Source of the DNA: Pseudogemmobacter bohemicus | Lineage (GTDB): Bacteria; Pseudomonadota; Alphaproteobacteria; Rhodobacterales; Rhodobacteraceae | Reading direction: 5' to 3' | Length of the DNA stretch: 64,000 nt | Assembly (NCBI RefSeq): GCF_003290025.1 | Contig: NZ_QNHG01000001.1 | Location: 1,387,319 to 1,451,318 of the forward strand | In this document: piece after piece, positions 8,255 through 16,761 of the stretch | Layout of the letters: every line of letters starts with the position of its first letter | How positions within the stretch are numbered: the first letter of the stretch is position 1 | The notes under the pieces: model-generated | What the model saw: the letters and a program-made list of their open reading frames with translations, nothing else | The model's database searches: none | Told to the model about the DNA's origin: nothing | Position numbers and translations under genes: made by a program

Positions 8255-8551
8255 TCACCGATGCCTTGTGTCGAATTGGGTGATCCCGAGATTTGTCTGG
8301 CAGGTGGTGCTTGCCCGTGCCCCGGGAGGATAGCCTGACGCGTAGACCGGGCGGTAAACCGGGGCAGTCACTGCCTGCTGGTGCAGATCGCGCATGGCAT
8401 TTTGCTGCATCGCCAGCAGCGCGCAGGCTTCCCGGATCCCAGAGCGGCAGGCCTTGACCGGGTCACCGGGCAACGGCTTCCGCTCGACCGGCGGGAAGCA
8501 GCCCGACAGGGCCACAGTGGCACCGATCATCAGGTATTTGATAGCCTTCAT
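8255..8551 (-). CDS. Small lipoprotein (98 aa)
   Basis: A type II signal peptide is clear: MKAIKYLMIGATVALSGC, with lipobox LSGC and Cys at residue 18. The mature part carries two further Cys-bearing segments (KACRSGIREACALL and TTCQTN) and a proline/tyrosine-rich stretch. No domain is recognised. It starts 19 bp upstream of the membrane-anchored protein at 7856-8236 in the same direction, so the two probably form a unit at the cell envelope. Phage-type spanin or exclusion lipoproteins look similar in size, but that is speculation. Confidence 0.65.
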   Translation of the reverse strand: MKAIKYLMIGATVALSGCFPPVERKPLPGDPVKACRSGIREACALLAMQQNAMRDLHQQAVTAPVYRPVYASGYPPGARASTTCQTNLGITQFDTRHR

Positions 8552-8649
8552 GTCGGTTTACTCCAAAAATCAGAACTTCACTTCAATTATCTAGGAAATT
8601 CAAAGCACAGTCGATTTATACTGTCAATCTATGAAGCCTAATCCGCATC

Positions 8650-8991
8650 ATGGACAGCGATCTCAAACACTTCATCGCCGGGCAGGTCCGCACCGCCCGC
8701 AAGGCGCGCGGCATTCAGCAGGCGCGGCTGGCCGAGGCCATCGAGCGCACAGCCGAGGCTATCTCGAATATCGAACGGGCGAAGTCGCTCCCCGCACTCG
8801 ACACGCTCATGGCGATTGCGAAAGCGCTGGAGGTGCCGCTGCGGGACTTTTTCCCGGAAGGTGATGCGGTCGAGACCAAGAGCCCGAACAGGATGCGGCT
8901 GGAGGCCGAGGCCACGGCGCTGCTGCGGGGACTGAGCGATGAGCGCATGAAGATCGCGCTCAGCCAGTTGAAAGCTTTGGGCAGCGCGTGA
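8650..8991 (+). CDS. XRE-family helix-turn-helix regulator
   Basis: Residues ~6-65 form a Cro/C1-type HTH: FIAGQVRTARKARGIQQARLAEAIERTAEAISNIERAKSL, then DTLMAIAKALEVPLRDFF, the standard five-helix pattern with recognition helix TAEAISNIE. The C-terminal 45 residues are an acidic-basic helix, probably for dimerisation. It is read away from the lipoprotein gene across a 98-bp gap, so it may repress both itself and the leftward group. It is probably a master regulator of the island, by analogy with phage-type repressors. Confidence 0.85.
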   Translation: MDSDLKHFIAGQVRTARKARGIQQARLAEAIERTAEAISNIERAKSLPALDTLMAIAKALEVPLRDFFPEGDAVETKSPNRMRLEAEATALLRGLSDERMKIALSQLKALGSA

Positions 8992-9093
8992 GGCAGCGCT
9001 GAACAGACCTTGACAGCTTGCGTGATTAAAATGAACATTTAGAGAACATACTACCTTCACACCCTGCCGCAGTTCAACTTTGGAGTCGCCCGA

Positions 9094-9276
9094 ATGTTGA
9101 AATATATCTACCCGGACGGAACGCACTGCTATCGCGCAATTCATTCTGCTCACGCGGTTTTTCGGAATCCTGAGGGCAAGCTGATCGCGAGAGCCGAGAA
9201 GGCTGACCGCTCAGGAATGTATGAGTTCGAGATAAAGGGATTTGAGATATTGGGGCCGGGAGTGGTCTACGACTGA
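9094..9276 (+). CDS. Small protein of unknown function (60 aa)
   Basis: A 60-residue product (MLKYIYPDGTHCYRAIHSAH...) with alternating beta-prone segments and no signal or membrane helix. It follows the XRE gene in the same direction after 102 bp. I do not recognise it. The even amino-acid use and the end in GPGVVYD resemble small phage-type cargo proteins. A real gene is likely but not certain. Confidence 0.45.
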   Translation: MLKYIYPDGTHCYRAIHSAHAVFRNPEGKLIARAEKADRSGMYEFEIKGFEILGPGVVYD

Positions 9277-9482
9277 TTAGCGCTCAGCGCGCCAAATCAA
9301 CGCTCCTGACCTGCTTCCCGAGGTCACAACGCCCCCGGTTCGACACATCCTCCTGCGACGCTACACACAGGCGCGCGGCGGGGATGGGGGTATGCATCCA
9401 CTCTATCAGTGCGCCCGCCCCCGGTATCCCCCTGCTGCATTGCCCATACCCGCGCGGCAGGACTAGGGGGGATGCCCCGGCC

Positions 9483-9707
9483 TCACGGTGCCACTGTGAC
9501 CCGCCAGCGCCCATTGGCAAAGATCCCGTCGCAGGCGAGGCACCAGTCGATATAGCCGATCTCGATGCCGAGGATCGCCTCAAGCCGGGCGGCGGGGAGG
9601 TCGATCTCGTCGCCGCTCATGGTATCGGTGACACGGTATCGCCGGGGCGCGGAGAGGACCACCGGAGCGCCCTCCCCGCCTGACCCAGGTATGGACCCCG
9701 CCCGCAT
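9483..9707 (-). CDS. Small protein coupled to the integrase (74 aa), possible recombination accessory factor
   Basis: The ATG (9707-9705) overlaps the integrase stop by one base in the arrangement TGATG, so the gene is translationally coupled to the integrase just upstream. The 74-residue product has a Gly-rich start and a conserved-looking core (DEIDLPAARLEAILGIEIGYIDWCLACDGIF). I recognise no family, and it lacks an obvious HTH. Excisionases are often encoded next to the integrase, which is the only reason to suggest that role. To its left, 9277-9482 shows no gene. Confidence 0.5.
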   Translation of the reverse strand: MRAGSIPGSGGEGAPVVLSAPRRYRVTDTMSGDEIDLPAARLEAILGIEIGYIDWCLACDGIFANGRWRVTVAP

Positions 9708-10963
9708 CAGCGCAGGCCCCCGGAGGCCGCGCCATAGGCCTCGTCGAGCAGCTGCAACGCGCCTGCGCCGCCGCGCACGGCTTGGGTATAGTGCCCCAGC
9801 GTCACCGCCGGATTGGCATGCCCGGCCAGTTTCGCCACCAGCCCGACCTCGACGCCCTGCGCCTGCAAGGTCGAGACGAAGGAATGCCGGGCACTGTGAT
9901 GCGTCACATAACGCGCCCCTGCCGCCTTCAGGCCGGGCTGCCAGTATCGCCGCAGGAAATTGCTGTAGAGGATCGCGGAACCGCTTCCCTCGGGCCGCTG
10001 CGGCCATGCGCGCTGATGGCCGGGGCCGCAGAAAACCCGGTACAGACGGCCCTCGCGGCGCGGGCAGATCAGCTTCCATTCTAGCAGCATTTTACGCAAA
10101 GTCGCGCAGATAGGGATCTCGCGCTCACCGGCTTCCGTCTTCGTCGCAAGCGTCATGCTGCCATCGCGCTCCTGCACCCGGCGAATCTGGATCACTCCGG
10201 CGTCGAGATCGACATCCTCCCACAAGAGGCCCAGCTGCTCAGAGGCCCGGACGCCGGTCAGGAAGGGGAAGGCATAGAAGATGCCGCGCGCGGGGTCGGT
10301 CTTGGCATGGTCGAGCAGCTGGGCGACTTCTGCGGGATCCAGGATCGACTTTTTCGGCTTCTGCTTCCGGCGCACCAGATTGCTCGGCATCTTCGGCACC
10401 GGGACGCCAAAATCCTCCTCAGCCAGCGCGAGGATCGACTTCAGCATGCCCTTGACCTCCTTCGCGCTGAACTCGCCCACCTCCTCGCGCAGCATTGCAT
10501 GCCAGGCCCGGATTTCGGCAGTGGTGAGCTCGCTGAGCTTCTTCGCGCCCAGCATCTGCAAGACCTTCGCATCGCGATGCGGCTTGACGCCGGTCGCGGT
10601 GAACACCGCCCGCTCTTTCGGGCTGCCCTGCAACAGCGGCCCGGTGATCAGGCGGCACAGGATCGTATAGGTCTTGCGGGTCTGGGGCTTGATGTCGGGG
10701 GTCTTGACGCCCAGCCAGTGGGCGACCGCCTCGGCCACGGTCGGATTGGCATTCGGATTGAAATAGCGCTGGCCCTTCATCGCGGCGACAATCCGGTCGC
10801 GCTCGGCCTCGGCCTCGGCTTTGGTGGCGAAGGAAAGACGGCGCTTTTTGCCGGTCTCGGGGCAGAGCCAGTTGACGGAATGGAGGCGCTGGCGCTGGAC
10901 CTTGCCCGAGGCGAGCGGGCGCTTGCGGTTCCAGATGCCGAGCCGGACGGTGGTATCGGTCAT
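9707..10963 (-). CDS. Tyrosine site-specific integrase
   Basis: The 418-residue tyrosine recombinase is expected to integrate and excise the island at tRNA-Val. It has an N-terminal arm-binding region with a GKVQRQRLHSVNW strand, a SAM-like core-binding domain (KTPDIKPQTRKTYTIL onward), and a catalytic domain with Arg in FLTGVRASEQLGL, a Lys near LATKTEAGEREIP, H-x-x-R in HHSARHSFVSTL, the late His in LAGHANPAVTLGHYT and the Tyr in that same segment. The start at ATG 10963 is chosen over the longer frame to 11029 because it begins the conserved arm domain and has AAGGA upstream. It lies mid-element, downstream of the replication genes. Confidence 0.92.
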   Translation of the reverse strand: MTDTTVRLGIWNRKRPLASGKVQRQRLHSVNWLCPETGKKRRLSFATKAEAEAERDRIVAAMKGQRYFNPNANPTVAEAVAHWLGVKTPDIKPQTRKTYTILCRLITGPLLQGSPKERAVFTATGVKPHRDAKVLQMLGAKKLSELTTAEIRAWHAMLREEVGEFSAKEVKGMLKSILALAEEDFGVPVPKMPSNLVRRKQKPKKSILDPAEVAQLLDHAKTDPARGIFYAFPFLTGVRASEQLGLLWEDVDLDAGVIQIRRVQERDGSMTLATKTEAGEREIPICATLRKMLLEWKLICPRREGRLYRVFCGPGHQRAWPQRPEGSGSAILYSNFLRRYWQPGLKAAGARYVTHHSARHSFVSTLQAQGVEVGLVAKLAGHANPAVTLGHYTQAVRGGAGALQLLDEAYGAASGGLR

Positions 10964-11521
10964 GGCGGTGTAAGTCCTTGATTGCGGGGCGACTGATCTA
11001 AGGAAAACACGCCCGAAGATGTCGCACAATTTATTGAAAACACTCGTGAATATGCGCAGCGGTGACCCTGTGATGACCGCGCACCAGGGCGCGACCGAAG
11101 GTGAATGGCAGGCGGGAGGCCGGAAGAGGCCGGAGAGGCATTCCGAGGCCCGTCACAGGTATTCTGGCGGCTCAGCGAGGCCTGTCAGACGGGCCTCAGG
11201 GCGACCGGGAGGGCGAGACGAAGGGTGATGTCGTGGGGCTGGATTCCATCGCCATCGACGAAGATGTCAGGGCAGCGGCAGGGCTGAGCGCCAGGGCGAC
11301 GGCGACACCGCGATCAGGCGACGCCGCCGCCTTCGGGCTCTGATACCCCCCATAATGGTCTGCATGGGGGGCAGGACTGTCGGCAATCAGGGACCCGGAA
11401 ACACGGGCGCGCGGCAACCGAACGGTGTCATCCTGCCAAGTGCAGATCATGTAGATCGTGTAGATCCGGGCAGACCTCTGGACATGGCCCCGCCCTGATC
11501 GACGGCGGGGCCATATAGCGG
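10964..11521. other. Intergenic region between helicase and integrase genes
   Basis: No convincing gene is seen in 558 bp. Open frames on both strands are of low quality and lack start signals. The segment may carry the integrase promoter and recombination sites. A hairpin with cccccat...atggggg arms lies near 11345-11370. Confidence 0.4.
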
Positions 11522-13267
11522 TCAGAACGGCGGCAAATCCTTCTCCGGATCACCGAGTTCACGCGCCAGAGCAAGACCGGCATCGGAGAGCCGCAGATTG
11601 ATGATCTGACCGTTTGCGGTGCGCGGCCCGTCATCCACCTCAAGGCCGATTTTGCGCATGCTGGGCTTAAGCCGCTCGATCTTCGACGACAGCGCCGAGG
11701 GCGAGGCAGGCAGGCCCTTGCCATGATTACGGCCACGGGCATGCAGCAGGTCGAACAGCTTCCCGAAACGACCGCTGAAGGCGTTGTCAGGCGCATCCAG
11801 CAACATTTCCAGCAGGGCAGCCGTCAGCGTGTCATTCACAACCGATTGCGCCATCAATTGCTGCTGCACTTTTTCAAGCACCTCAAAGATTGCACCCGTC
11901 TGGAAGCCGGTGGCCGGTTCCGCCGCGAGCAGCCAGTGCGCGGCATCCGCCATTCGGAAGGTTTTCGGTGCCTCCACCTCATTGATGCGCTTGAGCGCCA
12001 TCGACACGCAGTCATAAAGATAGCCGAGGAAGCCCGGGCTGAGCCGGTCAAGAGCTGCCTGCATTTCACGCTCGGTCTTCCGCTTTTCCGGGCTGATCGC
12101 AGTCAGATTGAGCGGGATCGAGCGATCCTGCAAATCTGCGCGCGGCGCGTAGTTGCCGATGCCGTTGAGGATCACCGGACGGCGAAAGACAAACGTTTTT
12201 TGCTCATCATCGGTATAGAGCTTACGCGCCGAAAACGCCCCGCCGGTGGCGATGGTGCACAACATATCGGATTGGTCGGGGCTCAGATGGGACAGATTCT
12301 CATAGTTCAGCAGCCACTGCCCCTGTGCGTTGATCGCCATATCCTGTTCGCTGCGCGGCATCCGCAGCTTATCAGCGACATTGGGGTCAATGATATCCTT
12401 CACAAGCTTGGCCGTATTCGATTTTCCGGACCCATGTTCACCGTGGATCTGCAAGACAAAAAACGGCCCCATCGGATTCAATGCGCTGATACAGAACGCG
12501 ATCAGCAGGCAGAAATTGACCTGATCCATCCCGAGGAGGTTGCGGAGCTCCTCGGAATCAAAGCCATCTTCCGGTTGCGGCAAGGCCCCAAACGTCCCGT
12601 GCGGGCGAATGAAATTCACCGGCACCTCATCCGTAACCGAGTACCCGTCGGCATTGATCCTGATCGCCCGGTTGGTCTCATCACCGAGATCAACGTAGAC
12701 CTCACCTTGATACCCGGCGACACGGATATGAACCTGCTCGGTCGGGCTGTCGAAGAGCGCCACCGCCTCAAAGTGATCCAGTGCCTCACTGATCGCGGCG
12801 CTGGCAGGCGGCTTCCCTGTCTTCCGGAAGTACTGGCGACGCAAATAGCCTCTCAGCGCGTCGCTTTTGACAGGATGGATCATTTGACCACCACCTTTGC
12901 CGGGGATCGCACAATAAGTCTCGCCCAGTGAGGTGCGGAACAATCGCATTCCGGTACTTTGAACCGCATCGATGATCTGTTCGGACTGCTTTTTATCACC
13001 ATCATCAGAGCCGCCACCGCGCAGGTGGAGGCCTTTTGCGACGCCAGAGCGCACCATCTCCGGAAATTCCTTGCCGAGATTACCGGGGTAGTCTTCCGGC
13101 AGCAGGCTAATGCCGCTGCCGCAAATCAGATCCTCATCCTGCGTAACAGGCAGGAGTTCGTTTACGAATTTCATCCCCGGCTCATGCGCGGGCGACCCTG
13201 CCGTCAGCGCCAAGGCATTGGGGCTGACCAATATCTTGGCCAGCAGGTTCAGTTTTACAGTTTTCAT
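11522..13267 (-). CDS. Replicative ATPase/helicase of a primase-helicase module
   Basis: The 581-residue product, from ATG 13267 (MKTVKLNLLAKIL), has a Walker A motif GEHGSGKSNTAK at about residue 280, preceded by FVLQIHGEHG. It is followed by an acidic, Walker-B-like segment and LNYENLSHLSPDQSDMLC, then GAFSARKLYTDDEQKTFVFRRP and QDRSIPLNLTAI, the pattern of phage and plasmid superfamily-3-like ATPases that act after a prim-pol protein. The C-terminal 100 residues resemble a winged helix (LPASPSALSSKIERLKPSMR). It probably unwinds the island's origin. The stretch upstream of 13267 in the longer frame overlaps the prim-pol gene and is rejected. Confidence 0.82.
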   Translation of the reverse strand: MKTVKLNLLAKILVSPNALALTAGSPAHEPGMKFVNELLPVTQDEDLICGSGISLLPEDYPGNLGKEFPEMVRSGVAKGLHLRGGGSDDGDKKQSEQIIDAVQSTGMRLFRTSLGETYCAIPGKGGGQMIHPVKSDALRGYLRRQYFRKTGKPPASAAISEALDHFEAVALFDSPTEQVHIRVAGYQGEVYVDLGDETNRAIRINADGYSVTDEVPVNFIRPHGTFGALPQPEDGFDSEELRNLLGMDQVNFCLLIAFCISALNPMGPFFVLQIHGEHGSGKSNTAKLVKDIIDPNVADKLRMPRSEQDMAINAQGQWLLNYENLSHLSPDQSDMLCTIATGGAFSARKLYTDDEQKTFVFRRPVILNGIGNYAPRADLQDRSIPLNLTAISPEKRKTEREMQAALDRLSPGFLGYLYDCVSMALKRINEVEAPKTFRMADAAHWLLAAEPATGFQTGAIFEVLEKVQQQLMAQSVVNDTLTAALLEMLLDAPDNAFSGRFGKLFDLLHARGRNHGKGLPASPSALSSKIERLKPSMRKIGLEVDDGPRTANGQIINLRLSDAGLALARELGDPEKDLPPF

Positions 13268-13271
13268 GTTT

Positions 13272-13805
13272 TCAGACCTCGATGATCGGAAGGTTTTCAA
13301 TCCCGACCGAAAGCAGCGGCTCGCCAATCCATTCATAGGGGCGCTCCGTGCCGGGGTGGATCGTTGGCGGAATGACGAGGGCACAGCCCTTGCCGAGCAG
13401 TTCGCCGACATGGACTTTGCTGCCGTCCGAAGCCTCGATGTCGAAGGCAATTTTAGCCTTCTTCATCTCGCCCCGGATGCGAACAAACCAGGCCATGCCA
13501 CGGCTGCCAAAGCGACCGCAGCGCGGATTACCCAGCATGAATTGAGCCGCGCGCACGAAGCGGTCGTCATCAATATCGAGCGCAGCAAGCATCGTGCCAT
13601 CGGGCAAAACCGTGCCGAGGCGCAGGCAGAGCCCCTGATCCGCATATTTGGCGGCCCATTTCTCGTAGATGTCCGGCGGCAGTTCCGCATCCGGCTTGTT
13701 CCAGTCCTTCACCTTCGGACCTTTGGTGCCGGGCGTGACGGGGCGGGGTTCGAAACCCGCCTCCTTGTAGGCCCGGTATTCGCTTGCAAAGATCATGGAG
13801 GTCAC
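13272..13805 (-). CDS. Bifunctional DNA primase/polymerase (prim-pol) domain protein
   Basis: The 177-residue product has the fold markers of the prim-pol family of plasmids and phage satellites. These are an N-terminal YKEAGFEPRPVTPGTKGPKVKDW segment, the metal-binding acidic motif AALDIDDDRFV (D-x-D) and a later GSKVHVGELLGKGCALVIPPTIHP block with the catalytic basic/His region. It should prime replication of the element. The start is GTG 13805 or ATG 13796. The GTG overlaps the stop of the upstream DNA-binding gene, and the helicase starts 4 bp after its end, so the three genes form one tightly packed operon. Confidence 0.85.
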   Translation of the reverse strand: MTSMIFASEYRAYKEAGFEPRPVTPGTKGPKVKDWNKPDAELPPDIYEKWAAKYADQGLCLRLGTVLPDGTMLAALDIDDDRFVRAAQFMLGNPRCGRFGSRGMAWFVRIRGEMKKAKIAFDIEASDGSKVHVGELLGKGCALVIPPTIHPGTERPYEWIGEPLLSVGIENLPIIEV

Positions 13806-13993
13806 GGCTGCGCCTCCCCGCTCTTCGCGATGGCAGCCAGTACCTCAACGGGGCTGACCAGCAGGCGTTTGTTGAAGACCGCGTAGCTGGGGATGAGACC
13901 CAGTTTCACGGCACGGCGCAGAGCATGCGCTTTGATCCCAAGCTGCGCGGCAGCCTTCGGGATCGTCTTAAGTTCACAGGATGATTTCATCAT
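13802..13993 (-). CDS. Small helix-turn-helix DNA-binding protein (AlpA/excisionase-like)
   Basis: A 63-residue product from ATG 13993 (or 13990). It reads ELKTIPKAAAQLGIKAHALRRAVKLGLIPSYAVFNKRLLVSPVEVLAAI, a MerR-type or excisionase-type winged helix: helix-turn-helix, a turn ending in the usual L-I-P-S, then a beta wing with R-x-L-V-S and a final helix. It is the promoter-proximal gene of the prim-pol/helicase operon and overlaps the next gene by 4 bases. By analogy with AlpA of P4-like satellites it could activate excision or regulate the operon. Confidence 0.75.
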   Translation of the reverse strand: MMKSSCELKTIPKAAAQLGIKAHALRRAVKLGLIPSYAVFNKRLLVSPVEVLAAIAKSGEAQP

Positions 13994-14091
13994 CTGAGCC
14001 TCAAACTGAGGCGGAGGCGGAACAAAGCACACGCCCCCGCAAAATTGCGACGGAATGCGCTTCAGCCAGAGACGATGAGCGTCTGTGGTCG

Positions 14092-14425
14092 ATGGTAGCT
14101 ACCAAAGCTACCCGGGCCGGCGTAGTTGACCAAATTTGACGTATTTAAAGCTTACGTCTGGATGCAGCTTTTCTAGAGCCCTGGCGCGGCTACCGCAACA
14201 CTACCCCCGTGAGGCACGGATGCAGGGCAACATATTGACGGCCCATTGTCAAGCTGTCCAGATTTTGTGTGCATGATGGATAGGTCGGCATCCCGAGCTC
14301 CGCCCGCGCCTACATCGCCTACACTGCCCGCACTTACACGGCTCCACATCGGCCCAGTCTCACGGAAGCACGGTGAAGTCGTGAGCCGAAAATGACGGCG
14401 ATGTAGGCGATGTAGGCAGTGGAGC
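14092..14425. promoter_or_regulatory. Iteron-like region, candidate replication origin of the island
   Basis: Upstream of the replication operon lie several structured repeats. GGTAGCT...AGCTACC forms a hairpin at 14092-14111, and ACGTA...TACGT flanks an AT-rich core at 14138-14156. The 9-mer GCCTACATC and its variant GCCTACACT recur as direct copies at 14308-14325 and as inverted copies at 14397-14420. A related GCCTACACT/GCTACAC cluster lies at 6181-6212. Short repeats around an AT-rich patch beside prim-pol and helicase genes are typical origins. The remaining bases of 13994-14743 show no gene. Confidence 0.5.
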
Positions 14426-14743
14426 GGCTGGGTATGTGAGGCACATAGGGCGGAAAGGGCCCGACGGCGGTACGGCGTGTCGCCCGCAGCAAACCTTAGA
14501 AGGCAGTCATCTGAGCGCGGTGCAGCGATCACTCTGCTCCGAGCATCGTGACGGGCGGAACGGCGCAACGAGCGGCCCCATGGAGTTCTTCAGCACCCTG
14601 TTAAAAAACTTAGGCTAACCGCAGCCGGGTGCGAGTTAGATCGAGTTTCGAACAGGGATCGTATTCGTGCGAAAACCGCTCCAATCGGTACTTATGATAG
14701 GGCCAACTGATCTGAGTGCTCGGCGACGGCATCTTCCTCGAAC

Positions 14744-14989
14744 TCAATGCCCTGACATGGCACCCATGTCCCTAACGATCCTGACTAAGTGATGCGCGGT
14801 GTTCAGTTCCCGCCAGCCAGTCGCGTCGCCGCAGGTATCGGTTAGCCCTTCTGCGTTGCGCCACACACGGTCGTCCGCAAAGGAGAAGCCCCTGCCGCTG
14901 TACTCCTTCCACTCAATGATCTGCTTGCAGAGTTCCGCCTGAGTGACCGAAATAGACGCGTCTTGATAAACTTGCAGAAAGCGTTTCAA
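14744..14989 (-). CDS. Hypothetical small protein (81 aa)
   Basis: Begins at a TTG (14989) without a clear ribosome binding site. The product is soluble, Trp-rich and of even composition (QAELCKQIIEWKEYSGRGFSF...). I do not recognise it. It is divergent from the TIGR04141-type gene. Codon usage is less GC-biased than in the core, as for other genes in this part of the island. It may be a real small gene or the end of a truncated one. Confidence 0.35.
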   Translation of the reverse strand: MKRFLQVYQDASISVTQAELCKQIIEWKEYSGRGFSFADDRVWRNAEGLTDTCGDATGWRELNTAHHLVRIVRDMGAMSGH

Positions 14990-15047
14990 CTGAACAGTGT
15001 ATTGCCCGAGCCCTGACCGGCTAGTCTATGATTTTGAGGTGCCACAG

Positions 15048-16724
15048 ATGCCGCGAGACAAACACTATCAATTTAACTTGCGGCTTCTCCGCCCCGGTCG
15101 TACCGCCAACACTGCCTTCGGGCCGAGCTTTTCCCCCGGAGAACCCCGCGAACTCGAACAAAGACCTTGGGAGGGGATTGAAGGCGCATCTCTTTATGTT
15201 GGTCAAATATACAGTAATCCACCAAGTTGGGCTGATTTTATTCGAAACCAAAGCCCTGACCTCCCCGCCGATCTTTTCGCCAGCGGTGCAGGCGCTGTGC
15301 TTTTCGTTCCTAGCGGAGGCAGAATACTCGCCATCTGTTTTGGCCACGTTCACATAGCATTAAACGACGACGCATTCGTCAGGCAGTTTGGGCTGAAAGT
15401 CACGCTTAATTCGGTATCTCGAGAGCATTTGCGAAGCTTGGACACAGCCACGCCGGATGCCGTGACGGTTCAAAAGCGCGTTCAAACCAGTAAGGACAGT
15501 GACTTGCAGGCCTTCGGTGTCGATATGTATCGGGACCTCGCTAGAGTTGCGGCAGGTACTCCTAAGAATAGAGATTTTGCGCAGTTTGTGGCCGGCAAAG
15601 ACGCTCTGAAAATTGTTTCCAAGGACAAACCTGACGAGTTGCAACTACTCTGCGACAGAGTACTGGAAATGTACCTCAGGGACGATTATAAAACGGACTT
15701 CTCTTGGATAGACCGCATGCAAGTAGTCTCTGAGAAGGATGTGATCACGCAACTGGACGCAAAACTGTTTGAAGCGTTGGCCAAGTTGCGCGCAGGTGAA
15801 GGTGCGGACCTTCACATGTCACCGCCTGAAATTGTGGATTACACTGAGGGAAATCAGCTTCATTATAATGGTTTCGGAAGCAACGGCACAGATTTTCAGA
15901 GTTTGTCAATTGATGACTACATTGGCGAATTGAACCGTTGTCAGTTCGAGGGAGAGGTCTTTGAAATAAAAGAGAATCACTACATTTCAGCCAAGAAGAA
16001 CAATGAAGAGAAATTTGATCAAAAATGGAAGATCTATGATTGCTTTATTTTTGAAACCTCACTCAGAGATGGCGGCAACGCAAGGCACTACGTTCTGTTC
16101 TCTGGATCGTGGTACTGTGTCGATCAGGACTTTAAAGTCGAAGTTGATGCGGCGTTTGACGCCCTTGAGAAGGTGAATATCGTAGGGGCAACCCTTTGCT
16201 TAAATGAAAGAGATCTGATTGAAAGCCTTGTAAATTCGAGGAATGATCTCCTGAAGCTGGACCAGGAAAAGATTAATCCGAAAGACGTAAAATACGGAAA
16301 TCTTGAGCCTTGCGATTTTTTTTCCGCGCGACGTGAATTTATCCACCTAAAAGATGGGCACTCTTCAGGATCAATTAGCCACCTCTGGTCCCAAGGAGTT
16401 GTGAGCGCAGAAGCGTTCATATCCGACCATGACTTCAAGGTGAAGCTAAGGAGAATTGTAAAAAGCGAGAGCGATAAGAAGGCATCTGGCATCGCCTTTG
16501 AGGAACTCTTGCCCATGGCAGCTCAGAAGCCAGTCAGAGCTGATTTTAAGGTGGTGTATGGCATTATGCGGAAGCCATACAAAGATGGCACCTTGGGTCT
16601 GCCGTTTTTCTCCAAGGTAAGCCTTCAAGCCGCCGTTAGAAGATTGGAGGAGTTTGGAATTCCTGTGGCAGTGGAACTCATTCAGAAACCTGCTTCAGAC
16701 GGCGATACCGCTGGAGACGAGTAG
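15048..16724 (+). CDS. TIGR04141/DUF6119 family sporadically distributed protein
   Basis: The 558-residue product, from ATG 15048 (MPRDKHYQFNLRLL, with gaggtg upstream), matches what I know of the TIGR04141 family. It has an early FVPSGGRILAICFGHVHIALNDDAFVRQFGLKVTLNSVS block, RVQTSKDSDLQAFGVDMYRDL, a central AVRF-like region and KWKIYDCFIFETSLRDG...YVLFSGSWYCVDQDF, then HLKDGHSSGSISHLWSQGVVSAEAF near the end. The function is unknown. The family occurs patchily on islands and is often found beside defence genes. Low-GC codon use compared with the core points to recent transfer. It has no partner gene within 200 bp apart from the damaged IS5 that follows. Confidence 0.75.
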   Translation: MPRDKHYQFNLRLLRPGRTANTAFGPSFSPGEPRELEQRPWEGIEGASLYVGQIYSNPPSWADFIRNQSPDLPADLFASGAGAVLFVPSGGRILAICFGHVHIALNDDAFVRQFGLKVTLNSVSREHLRSLDTATPDAVTVQKRVQTSKDSDLQAFGVDMYRDLARVAAGTPKNRDFAQFVAGKDALKIVSKDKPDELQLLCDRVLEMYLRDDYKTDFSWIDRMQVVSEKDVITQLDAKLFEALAKLRAGEGADLHMSPPEIVDYTEGNQLHYNGFGSNGTDFQSLSIDDYIGELNRCQFEGEVFEIKENHYISAKKNNEEKFDQKWKIYDCFIFETSLRDGGNARHYVLFSGSWYCVDQDFKVEVDAAFDALEKVNIVGATLCLNERDLIESLVNSRNDLLKLDQEKINPKDVKYGNLEPCDFFSARREFIHLKDGHSSGSISHLWSQGVVSAEAFISDHDFKVKLRRIVKSESDKKASGIAFEELLPMAAQKPVRADFKVVYGIMRKPYKDGTLGLPFFSKVSLQAAVRRLEEFGIPVAVELIQKPASDGDTAGDE

Positions 16725-16761
16725 ATTTTCCCCTTCAATGGCCCCCTAGGCTCCAGACTCA

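Noticed and set aside
11428-11796. Minus-strand frame in the gap left of the helicase gene
   Set aside because: It overlaps the helicase 3' end in another phase and is Arg/Pro/Cys-rich, typical of a GC shadow.
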